Source: Micromonospora sp. Llam0 (lineage in GTDB: Bacteria > Actinomycetota > Actinomycetes > Mycobacteriales > Micromonosporaceae). Taken from it: a DNA stretch of 64,000 nucleotides. Positions 50,161-57,150 of this stretch are shown here, piece after piece. The notes beneath the pieces were generated by a model. It saw nothing but the letters and a program-made list of their open reading frames with translations. It had not been told where the DNA came from and did no database searches. The position numbers and the translations under genes were made by a program. Where the stretch lies: NCBI RefSeq assembly GCF_003751085.1, contig NZ_RJJY01000002.1, forward strand, positions 620,001 through 684,000. Direction: 5' to 3'. Positions within the stretch are counted from its first letter, which is position 1; each line of letters opens with the position of its first letter.

Positions 50161-51462
50161 GTGCCTGAGTCCCGTCCGCCGTTCCACCTCGGCGACCCCC
50201 ACGACTCCGCATCGCCGTACCCCAGCGTCTCCGACCTGGCGGCGCTGCTCGCCGAGGGCTACCTCGGCTCGGTCTGGCTCACCGGCCAAACCGCATCGCG
50301 TGACCTTCGGCGCGGCCGATACACCCCGGAGTCGTTGACGCACCCCGGCAAGATGCTGCCGACCATCCCCCGGTACGCCATCCGCACCTACACCAACCCC
50401 AGTGACGTCGTGCTCGACCCGATGGCCGGCATCGGCACCACCGTCATCGAGGCCATGCACCTCGGCCGTCACGGCGTCGGCGTCGAGTACGAAGCCGAAT
50501 GGGTCGCCAAGGCAGCCGACAACATCCGCCACACCGTCCAGACCGGGGCACCAGGCCGGGGCGAGATCTACCACGGCGACTCGACCGCGCTGCCGGCGCT
50601 GCTGCCGGCGAGCCTGCACGGGCGGGTCTCGTTGGTGATCACCTCGCCGCCGTACGGGCCGTCCACCCACGGCCACGTCCGCACCCCAGGCCCGAGACGC
50701 GGCAAGGTCCGCAAGATCAACCACAAGTACGGCGGCACGGACAACCTCGCCTACCGCAGCCACGGCCAACTCGCTGACGGGTTCACCGCGATCCTCGCCG
50801 GCTGCCGCCAGCTCCTGCGTCCCGGCGGACACGTCGTCGTCACCGCCCGGCCCTACCGCCGCCACGGCGAACTCATCGACATCCCCGGCATGGTCGCCGC
50901 CGCCGGCATCAACGCCGGACTCGAACTCGTCGAAGAGTGCATCGCCCTCATCTGCGGCGTCCGCGACGGCGTGATCATCCCCCGCGCCTCCTTCTTCCAG
51001 CAGAAGAACACCCGCGACGCCATCGCCACCGGCGACCCGCAATGGCTCGTCCAGCACGAAGACGTTTTGATCCTCAAAGCCCCACTGATCTCCACGAGTT
51101 CGGCCGAACCGACGCACTCGCGACGCGAATCCATACTCGGTCAGCCGCCCGCCCTCGGGCACCACCCGACATCGCCTCAGCCAGTCACCGGCGACGCCCG
51201 CCGTGATCACAGGCTTGATGCCTTAACCCCACCACGCGTGGATCGACGTCCACAACCGGTGCCCCCCACCAACGCGGGTGGCACCACCGCACCCCCGGCC
51301 CACCCGGGCCGGGACGCTGAAAGGACATCCGACCCGTGCCTTCCCGACCCACGTCCCATACCAGGGTCCGTACGACCAGATGCCACCTACCACCGGCGGT
51401 CTACCGACAACGACAGGGCGACCCGGCAGCCCGGCCCATCCGACGCGGCAGGCCACCGATGA
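50161..51462 (+). CDS. DNA methyltransferase (N4-cytosine/N6-adenine type) with long disordered tail
   Basis: A 433-residue protein from GTG 50161 (GAGGAG upstream). Motif I-like VVLDPMAGIGTTVIEAMHLG at 83-102 and catalytic TSPPYGP at 161-167 mark a class-beta amino-methyltransferase; the order (SAM motif before the SPPY in sequence, preceded by HPGKMLPTIPRYAIRTYTNP) fits stand-alone type II-like enzymes. Residues after about 320 are a low-complexity Pro/Arg/His tail. The stop overlaps the excisionase start by four bases, tying it to the integration module. No cognate restriction enzyme is seen. Confidence 0.88.
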   Translation: MPESRPPFHLGDPHDSASPYPSVSDLAALLAEGYLGSVWLTGQTASRDLRRGRYTPESLTHPGKMLPTIPRYAIRTYTNPSDVVLDPMAGIGTTVIEAMHLGRHGVGVEYEAEWVAKAADNIRHTVQTGAPGRGEIYHGDSTALPALLPASLHGRVSLVITSPPYGPSTHGHVRTPGPRRGKVRKINHKYGGTDNLAYRSHGQLADGFTAILAGCRQLLRPGGHVVVTARPYRRHGELIDIPGMVAAAGINAGLELVEECIALICGVRDGVIIPRASFFQQKNTRDAIATGDPQWLVQHEDVLILKAPLISTSSAEPTHSRRESILGQPPALGHHPTSPQPVTGDARRDHRLDALTPPRVDRRPQPVPPTNAGGTTAPPAHPGRDAERTSDPCLPDPRPIPGSVRPDATYHRRSTDNDRATRQPGPSDAAGHR

Positions 51463-51668
51463 CCGCGCCGACCACCGCCGAATGGCGACCCGACCCGCTC
51501 CTGACCATCGATGACGTCGCCACCTGGCTCGGCAAGCCGAAGAACACCCTCTACGCCTGGCACAGCCGAGGCAAAGGACCCCGCGCCATCCGAGTCGGCA
51601 ACACCCTGCGCTACCGACGCAGCGAGGTCGAACACTGGCTCGACGCCCACACCGACCCGGAGCGCTGA
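51459..51668 (+). CDS. xis: excisionase-like MerR-type helix-turn-helix protein
   Basis: A 69-residue protein from ATG 51459. DPLLTIDDVATWLGKPKNTL, then YAWHSRGKGPRAIRVGNTLR and YRRSEVEHWLDAH is the canonical actinomycete Xis/AlpA pattern. It lies 3 bp before the integrase gene. It would direct excision of the island. Confidence 0.88.
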   Translation: MTAPTTAEWRPDPLLTIDDVATWLGKPKNTLYAWHSRGKGPRAIRVGNTLRYRRSEVEHWLDAHTDPER

Positions 51669-51671
51669 GCC

Positions 51672-52889
51672 ATGGCCCGACCCCCACTCCCGATCGGCAC
51701 CTGGGGCAACATCCGCACCGAGAAGCTCGGCCCCAACCGATACTGCGCCCGAACCCGATTCCGCGACCACGACGGCAAGACCCGCGATGTCGAAGCCACC
51801 GGCACCACCGGCCCCGCCGCCACCCGGGCACTCAAGGAGAAGCTGCGCGACCGCGCCACCCCGAACGACGACGAGATCACCAGGGACACCCACGTCAGCA
51901 CCCTGGCCAGCCTGTGGATCGAGGAGATCACCGCAGAGGAACGTGTCGCACCGCAGACCATCAACAATTACAAGACCAGTCTGGGAACCTCGATCCTGCC
52001 CAGCATGGGCAACCTGCGCATCCGAGAGGCCACCGTCGGGCGCATCGACAAGTTCCTGCGTGAGGTCGCCAAGACCCGCCCGGCAGCGGCCAAGAACGCG
52101 AAGGTCGTCCTCGGGCAGATGTTCGCCTTGGCGGTACGCCGTGGTGCGCTCACGACCAACCCCGTCAGGGAAACCGGTCGCCTTCGCAAGCCACGCCGCA
52201 CCGTGCGCGCCCTCGAAGTCGAACACTTGGAAGGCGTCCGCGCGGCGATCCGCCAGTGGCAACAGCCCACACCCGGCAAGCCGGGGCCTCGGCACAGCGG
52301 CGACCTGGCCGACATCGTCGACCTCATGCTCGCCACCGGTGCCCGCATCGGCGAGATCCTGGCCGGGCGGTGGGAAGACGCGGACCTCGCCGCCGAACTC
52401 CCGACCGTGACCATCTGCGGCACGATCGTCTACCTCAAGGGCAAGGGCTTCTTTCGACAGGAGTGGACTAAGAGTGACGCCGGATACCGGACTGTCATTC
52501 TGCCCCGATTCGCGGTCGGGATGCTGCTGGCCCGCAAGCTCACCGCCGCCGACAACCCCCACGACGCGATCTTCGCCTCCCGGCGCGGCACCTGGTTGTC
52601 CCCACACAACGTGCGCCGCCAGTGGCGGCAAGCCCGCGCCGACACCGGCCTCGAATGGGTGACCCCACACACCTTCCGCAAGACGGTCGCCACCCTCATC
52701 GACAAGGAGGCCGACGCCAAGAGCGCCGCAGCCCAACTCGGGCACGCCAGCGAGGACGTCACCAACACGTTTTACATCGTCAAACCCGCTCTTGCCCCGG
52801 ACAGCTCCCACATCCTCGAACAGCTCGGTGCCAGCCCGACGACAGCCGGTCCCGACCGCCCAGGCGATAGACCGCCCCCGGCAACCTAG
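51672..52889 (+). CDS. int: tyrosine integrase of the island
   Basis: A 405-residue integrase from ATG 51672. An N-terminal AP2-like arm (TEKLGPNRYCARTRFRDHDG) and a SAM-like core-binding domain precede the catalytic domain: Arg in LATGARIGEILAGRW, His-x-x-Arg in TPHTFRKTVATLI, His in QLGHASEDVT, Tyr in NTFYIVKPA. It ends 168 bp from the tRNA-Ala 3' end, where the attachment site lies. The complete catalytic set suggests that the integrase is active. Confidence 0.93.
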   Translation: MARPPLPIGTWGNIRTEKLGPNRYCARTRFRDHDGKTRDVEATGTTGPAATRALKEKLRDRATPNDDEITRDTHVSTLASLWIEEITAEERVAPQTINNYKTSLGTSILPSMGNLRIREATVGRIDKFLREVAKTRPAAAKNAKVVLGQMFALAVRRGALTTNPVRETGRLRKPRRTVRALEVEHLEGVRAAIRQWQQPTPGKPGPRHSGDLADIVDLMLATGARIGEILAGRWEDADLAAELPTVTICGTIVYLKGKGFFRQEWTKSDAGYRTVILPRFAVGMLLARKLTAADNPHDAIFASRRGTWLSPHNVRRQWRQARADTGLEWVTPHTFRKTVATLIDKEADAKSAAAQLGHASEDVTNTFYIVKPALAPDSSHILEQLGASPTTAGPDRPGDRPPPAT

Positions 52890-53012
52890 ACGCTCGCGGG
52901 CGAACGTCTGATGGCCCCCAAGCCGGGCAGACCCACCCGCCCACGAACGCGACCGCGCCCACACGTTTGTGGGGGGTTTCCGGGGGGTGATTCAAAATTA
53001 CATAGACAAACT

Positions 53013-53052
53013 TTAAGGCCCTGACCGGCGTTGTTGCTGGTCAGGGCCTTAA
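53013..53052. terminator. perfect 14-bp inverted repeat, bidirectional terminator
   Basis: TTAAGGCCCTGACC (53013-53026) and GGTCAGGGCCTTAA (53039-53052) flank a 12-nt loop. It lies between the convergent integrase gene and tRNA-Ala. It is island DNA, so it now terminates the tRNA in place of the displaced original hairpin at 16,231-16,266. Confidence 0.8.
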
Positions 53053-53056
53053 GTAT

Positions 53057-53082
53057 GTGGAGCTGAGGGGATTCGAACCCCT
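53057..53082. other. attR: 26-bp attachment core within tRNA-Ala
   Basis: Identical to 16,285-16,310. It covers the T-arm and 3' acceptor strand of tRNA-Ala, so integration restores an intact tRNA. Confidence 0.9.
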
Positions 53083-53131
53083 GACCCCCTCGATGCGAAC
53101 GAGGTGCGCTACCGGACTGCGCCACAGCCCC
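53058..53131 (-). tRNA. tRNA-Ala (anticodon CGC)
   Basis: A 74-nt cloverleaf on the minus strand: acceptor GGGGCTG/CAGCTCC with the G3:U70 pair diagnostic of alanine tRNAs, D stem GCGC/GCGC, anticodon stem CCTCG/CGAGG with loop TTCGCAT (anticodon CGC, codon GCG), T arm AGGGG-TTCGAAT-CCCCT, discriminator A. CCA is not encoded. Its 3' end is the island's attachment site. Confidence 0.95.
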
Positions 53132-53247
53132 AGAATCGGGTGACCCGCTGCCAGACCAGCAGTGGACCGGCGACAAGGCTAACAGGTCGGGCACCCGACA
53201 CGCGAACCACTCCCCGGTCAAGGCCGGGACGGCCCGCCCGGCGCCGG

Positions 53248-54078
53248 TCAGGACCGGCCGTCGTAGCTGCGGCCGGCTTCGTAGGCCCGGCCCCGCAGGC
53301 CACCCGTACGGCGGTAGGAGACCGACCCGCCCACCCCGCCACCGCTGGCCGCAGCCGGCAGGTCACGCGGCCGGTCCAGGCCCATCGCGGCGCGACGCAT
53401 CACCTCCCGCTGGGCGGCCAGCCGGCGCTGCTGCTCCCGGCGGGCGGCGGCCCGGCGGGCCTGCTCACGGCGCACCTCGGCCTGCCGGGCGGCCAGCCAG
53501 GCCGCTTCCCGGGCACGTTGCCGACGGCGACGGCGATCGGCGATCGCCCGGTTGCGCAGATGCACCAGGTACACGGCGAGCAGCAGCGCGGTGACCGCGA
53601 AGCTGATCCAGAAGCCGGGCCCGACCACCAGCACGCCGATCAGCTCGACCAGGTTGAGCAGCAGCAACGCGGCGAAGACCCGGCGGCGGCGGACCACCGC
53701 CGGGGTGTGCCGACGAGCCGGGGCACGGCGCGGTCGGACGCCGACGGTCGGGACGAGCCGCAGCCGGCCGCCCCGTCGACCGGCACCTGGTCGACCGGCG
53801 GCCGGCGGCGGAGCGGACGGATCGTTGAACGACCCGGCGTCGGACGCCGTACCACCTTCCGGACCGGCAGCGCGACGCACCGTGAGCCGTCGGGGCGGGT
53901 TGACCGGCCGTTTGCCGGGCACGGTGCGACGACGACGGCGGCGTTGCAGCACCCGCGCCGTCGACTGCGCCCGCTCCGCCACCAGGCGCTCGGTAGCGTC
54001 GTACCGACGGACCAGCGCCGGTGCGAGGGCGAGCAGCCCGGCGGCGGCGAGGACGGCGAGGAGCACCGAGGTCGGCAC
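53248..54078 (-). CDS. glpR: GlpR/SepX-type membrane protein (gephyrin-like Glp receptor)
   Basis: A 276-residue protein; GTG 54078 gives the familiar start VPTSVLLAVLAAAGLLALAP. One N-terminal helix, a long basic cytoplasmic loop (LVAERAQSTARVLQR), then two adjacent helices (VFAALLLLNLVELIGVLVVG, FWISFAVTALLLAVYLVHLR) and an Arg-rich tail (QRAREAAWLAARQAEVRREQ). Topology and adjacency to the Glp gene match GlpR of Corynebacterium and SepX of Streptomyces, which bind Glp and stabilise cell division. Distance to glp is one gene. Confidence 0.85.
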   Translation of the reverse strand: MPTSVLLAVLAAAGLLALAPALVRRYDATERLVAERAQSTARVLQRRRRRRTVPGKRPVNPPRRLTVRRAAGPEGGTASDAGSFNDPSAPPPAAGRPGAGRRGGRLRLVPTVGVRPRRAPARRHTPAVVRRRRVFAALLLLNLVELIGVLVVGPGFWISFAVTALLLAVYLVHLRNRAIADRRRRRQRAREAAWLAARQAEVRREQARRAAARREQQRRLAAQREVMRRAAMGLDRPRDLPAAASGGGVGGSVSYRRTGGLRGRAYEAGRSYDGRS

Positions 54079-54227
54079 CCTCACCCCTCCCGTCACCCCG
54101 AGGCAACCCGCCGCCCATGCACGGACATGAAAGGCTTGATAGGTTGCCGTACCTTCTCGTTACTTGAGGTTACGGGCGTCCGACCAGGAATTTTGTACGC
54201 CGCGCCGACCAGGGCCGGCGGTTGTGT

Positions 54228-54869
54228 TCAGTGGGCGCTGGCCTGCAGCCGTCGCCAGCGGGCCAGCAGTCCCCCTTCGACCAGCACATCCTCGCTGGTC
54301 AGGGCATATCCGATGTGGTCACGCCAGGCACCGTCGATGTGCATGTAACGATGATGGTAGGACTCCTCACGGAAACCCAGCTTCTCGACTACACGCCGTG
54401 ACGGAATGTTCTCCGGTCGGACGTTGACCTCGATCCGGTGCAGTCCGCCGGCGGCGAAGGCGTGGTCCACCGCCAGGGCCAACGCGGTCGGGATCACTCC
54501 CCGCCCGGCGACCGCCGCGTCCACCCAGTAGCCGGCGTAGCCGGAGCAGAACGCCCGCCGCACGATGTTGCCGATGTTCAGGTGGCCCACCAGCCGCTCG
54601 GCACCCGCCTCGACCAGACAGACCGCGAACGGCATGCTCTCACCGCGCCGCGACTGTCGACGCTGGTCACGGTAGAGATACCGGAACGCGTCCGGCGAGT
54701 TCAGCTCGTGCCACGGCCCCGGCGGCGCCGGCTCCCACGGGGCCAGCCAGGGCTGGTTGCGCCGCCGGACCGCCGACCAGTCGGCGGCGTCACTGCGACG
54801 GTACGGGCGCAGCAGCACCGGACCGTCGGTGAGCACCACCGGCCAGCCCGGGGCCTCGTCCCCGATCAC
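54228..54869 (-). CDS. GNAT N-acetyltransferase (RimJ/RimL-like)
   Basis: A 213-residue acetyltransferase. GPVLLRPYRRSDAADWSAVR opens the fold; SGYAGYWVDAAVAGRGVIPT carries the acetyl-CoA loop and HRIEVNVRPENIPSRRVVEK, then LGFREE the conserved C-terminal motif. RimJ-like enzymes acetylate ribosomal protein N-termini or small amines. It overlaps the glp stop by four bases and sits between glp and glpR in the conserved actinobacterial order. Confidence 0.92.
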   Translation of the reverse strand: MIGDEAPGWPVVLTDGPVLLRPYRRSDAADWSAVRRRNQPWLAPWEPAPPGPWHELNSPDAFRYLYRDQRRQSRRGESMPFAVCLVEAGAERLVGHLNIGNIVRRAFCSGYAGYWVDAAVAGRGVIPTALALAVDHAFAAGGLHRIEVNVRPENIPSRRVVEKLGFREESYHHRYMHIDGAWRDHIGYALTSEDVLVEGGLLARWRRLQASAH

Positions 54870-56185
54870 CGCTGCCGGTCCAGCAGCAACACGTCGACGG
54901 TGGAGCCGGCGGCGGCGGTGGTCACCCGCTCACCGAGCACCAGCAGGCCGTTCGCCTCGGCCAGCCCGGACAGGGTGAACGGCCCGCCGGGCAGCGGCTG
55001 CACGGTGTAGCCGCCGCCGCGCCGCTCCGCGACGTTGGCCGGGCGGAACTCCCGCAGGCCGACCGGCGACGACACGGTCTCCAGCAGATGGGCACGCACA
55101 CTCGGCCGGAACACCGGCTCGGCACCGGCCAGCAGCTGGATCACCGGCCGGGCCAGCACCTCGAACCCGACCAGCGCGGAGCCGGGCTCCCCGGGCAGGC
55201 AGACCACGGGCACCTCCTCGGCTCCGACCGTACCGAATCCGAGGGCTGTTCCGGGATAGAGCGCGACCTCGGTGAAGGTGACCGGTCCGGCGCGGCCCCC
55301 CTCCCGCCGGGAAAAGATCCGCCGGACCATGTCGCCGGGCCCGGTGCCGGTGCCGCCGGTGGTGATGATCAGATCGGCCCGCATCGCCTGATCCTCGAGC
55401 AGCCCCCGCAGCCCCTCCGGATCGTCGTCACAGATACCCACCCGGTACGCCAGCGCGCCCACCTCGGCGACAGCGGCGGTGAGCGCGTGCGAGTTCGCGT
55501 CCACCACCTGCCCCGGCTGGCTGCTACGGCCCACGTCAACCAGCTCGTCACCGGTCGCCACGATCACCACCCGAGGGCTGGGCCGGACCACCACGTGCCC
55601 GATCCCGGTGGCGGCGAAGACCGCCACCATCGCCGGCGTCACGTACGAGCCGGCGCGGGCCAGGACCGCCCCGGCCGGCAGTTCGTCGCCGGCCCGCCGC
55701 AGCCCGGACCCACGCCTCGGCACCTGGAAGATCTCCACCGCGGCCATGCCCTGATCGGTCCAGTCGATCGGCACCACCACGTCGGCGGCGATCGGCAACG
55801 GCGCCCCGGCCGCCACCGAGAAGCAGGTGCCCGGGGTCAGCCGGACCGGCCGCCAGCTCGCCGCGCCCAGGTCGCCCACCACGTTGAGGCGCACCGAGCG
55901 GGGCACGGCCGGGGTCGCCGACCGGCTGGCCGGGATCACCTTGCTCCCCCGGCCGGCCGAGGCGATGTCCTCCCAGCGTGCCGCGTAACCGTCGATGACG
56001 GCCTGGTCGAACGCGGGAAAGGCGTGCGGCGCCACGACATCCTCGGCAAGGAGGTTGCCGTGCGCCTGGGTCAGGTCGAGGTCGAGCGGCGGCAGCGGCC
56101 GAATCCTGCGCAGCACACTGCCCAGGTATTCGGCGAGCGGCGTCAGCTCGTTGAAGGCCGCCTCGGCACCGGCCGTCGCGGTCAT
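54866..56185 (-). CDS. glp: gephyrin-like molybdotransferase Glp (MoeA family)
   Basis: A 439-residue protein; ATG 56185 overlaps the galU stop and removes a basic pseudo-extension. MoeA fold: FDQAVIDGYAARWEDI, VVVPIDWTDQG, VVIVATGDELVDVGRSSQPG, ITTGGTGTGPGDMVRRIFSR and VVCLPGEPGSALVGFEVLAR. In Corynebacterium, Glp binds FtsZ and the membrane receptor GlpR. The neighbouring glpR supports that role over molybdopterin insertion. Confidence 0.92.
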   Translation of the reverse strand: MTATAGAEAAFNELTPLAEYLGSVLRRIRPLPPLDLDLTQAHGNLLAEDVVAPHAFPAFDQAVIDGYAARWEDIASAGRGSKVIPASRSATPAVPRSVRLNVVGDLGAASWRPVRLTPGTCFSVAAGAPLPIAADVVVPIDWTDQGMAAVEIFQVPRRGSGLRRAGDELPAGAVLARAGSYVTPAMVAVFAATGIGHVVVRPSPRVVIVATGDELVDVGRSSQPGQVVDANSHALTAAVAEVGALAYRVGICDDDPEGLRGLLEDQAMRADLIITTGGTGTGPGDMVRRIFSRREGGRAGPVTFTEVALYPGTALGFGTVGAEEVPVVCLPGEPGSALVGFEVLARPVIQLLAGAEPVFRPSVRAHLLETVSSPVGLREFRPANVAERRGGGYTVQPLPGGPFTLSGLAEANGLLVLGERVTTAAAGSTVDVLLLDRQR

Positions 56186-57141
56186 GTAGAGGGCACCCCT
56201 GGCGCGTCGGCCACGAACTCCTTCAGCCATGCCCGGAACTCGTCACCGAGTCCTTCCCGCTGACAGGCGATCTGCACCACGGCCTGCAGGTAGCCCAGCG
56301 GCGCCCCGGTGTCGTAGCGGGTGCCCCGGTAGACGATGCCGTGCACCGGTGTCCCCTCGGCCAGCAGCATCGCCATCGCGTCGGTCAGCTGAATCTCGCC
56401 GCCGCTGCCCGGCTTGGTCCGCTTGATCGCCTCGAAGATGCTCGGCGGCAGCACATAGCGGCCCAGCACCGCGAGGTTGCTCGGCGCCTCCTCAGCCGAC
56501 GGCTTCTCCACCAGCCCGGTCACCCGGACGATCTCGGCACCGTTCTGCACCGACTCGGCGGCCGGTTCGACCGACGCGATGCCGTACCGCTTGGTTTCGG
56601 CCGGCGGCACCTCCATGAAGGCCAGCACGATCCCGCCGGCTCGGGCCTGCAGGTCGATCATGGCCGGCAGCAGCGGGTCGTTCTCGTCGACGAACTCGTC
56701 GCCGAGCAACACCGCGAACGGTTCGTTGCCGACGTGGCTCTGCGCACAACCCACCGCGTGACCCAGTCCGAGCGGCTCGTGCTGGCGGCAGGTGTAGATC
56801 TCGGCCAGCTCGCTCGGCCGCCGAATCGCGGCCAGCCGCTCCTGGTCGCCCTTGTCGGCGAGCCGGCCTTCCAGGTAGGGCTGCCGGTCGAAGTGGTCGA
56901 CCATGGAGGTCTTGCCGCGCCCGGTGATCAGCAGGACGTCGCTGATCCCGGCGGCGGTGGCCTCCTCGACGATGTACTGCAGGACCGGCCGGTCGACCAG
57001 CGGGAGAAGTTCCTTCGGTACGGCCTTGGTGGCCGGCAGGAACCGGGTGGCGAGCCCGGCGGCGGGGATGACCGCCTTCACCGCCCGCTGATCCGCGTTG
57101 GCGGTGGGGGTCGTTGCTGGGGTGGCTGCATGCTCCGACAT
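56182..57141 (-). CDS. galU: UTP-glucose-1-phosphate uridylyltransferase
   Basis: A 319-residue nucleotidyltransferase making UDP-glucose. VIPAAGLATRFLPATKAVPK, then ELLPLVDRPVLQYIVEEA is the signature; VLLGDEFVDENDPLLP and VTGLVEKPSAEEAPSNLA complete it. It supplies sugar nucleotides for cell wall and polysaccharides. It is the first gene of the galU-glp-GNAT-glpR cluster. Confidence 0.96.
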   Translation of the reverse strand: MSEHAATPATTPTANADQRAVKAVIPAAGLATRFLPATKAVPKELLPLVDRPVLQYIVEEATAAGISDVLLITGRGKTSMVDHFDRQPYLEGRLADKGDQERLAAIRRPSELAEIYTCRQHEPLGLGHAVGCAQSHVGNEPFAVLLGDEFVDENDPLLPAMIDLQARAGGIVLAFMEVPPAETKRYGIASVEPAAESVQNGAEIVRVTGLVEKPSAEEAPSNLAVLGRYVLPPSIFEAIKRTKPGSGGEIQLTDAMAMLLAEGTPVHGIVYRGTRYDTGAPLGYLQAVVQIACQREGLGDEFRAWLKEFVADAPGVPST

Positions 57142-57150
57142 GCCGCGAGA

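Larger units (their letters stand above)
16285..53082. mobile_element. integrated genomic island in tRNA-Ala(CGC), about 36.8 kb
   Basis: Bounded by 26-bp direct repeats, one of them the 3' part of an intact tRNA-Ala gene. An excisionase-like gene and a tyrosine integrase are at the tRNA end. Contents are accessory: retroelement, IS, NLR-like proteins, preQ0 operon, transporter, methyltransferase. No RepSA-type replication protein, FtsK/TraB-like DNA pump, relaxase or plasmid partition gene was recognised, so it looks like a mobilisable or defective island and not a complete actinomycete integrative conjugative element. The 16,311-16,544 stretch at the left end holds no gene that I can support. 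Confidence 0.87.

Noticed and set aside
16285..53082. Complete actinomycete integrative conjugative element
   Set aside because: No replication initiator, FtsK/TraB-like translocase or relaxase was recognised in any frame.
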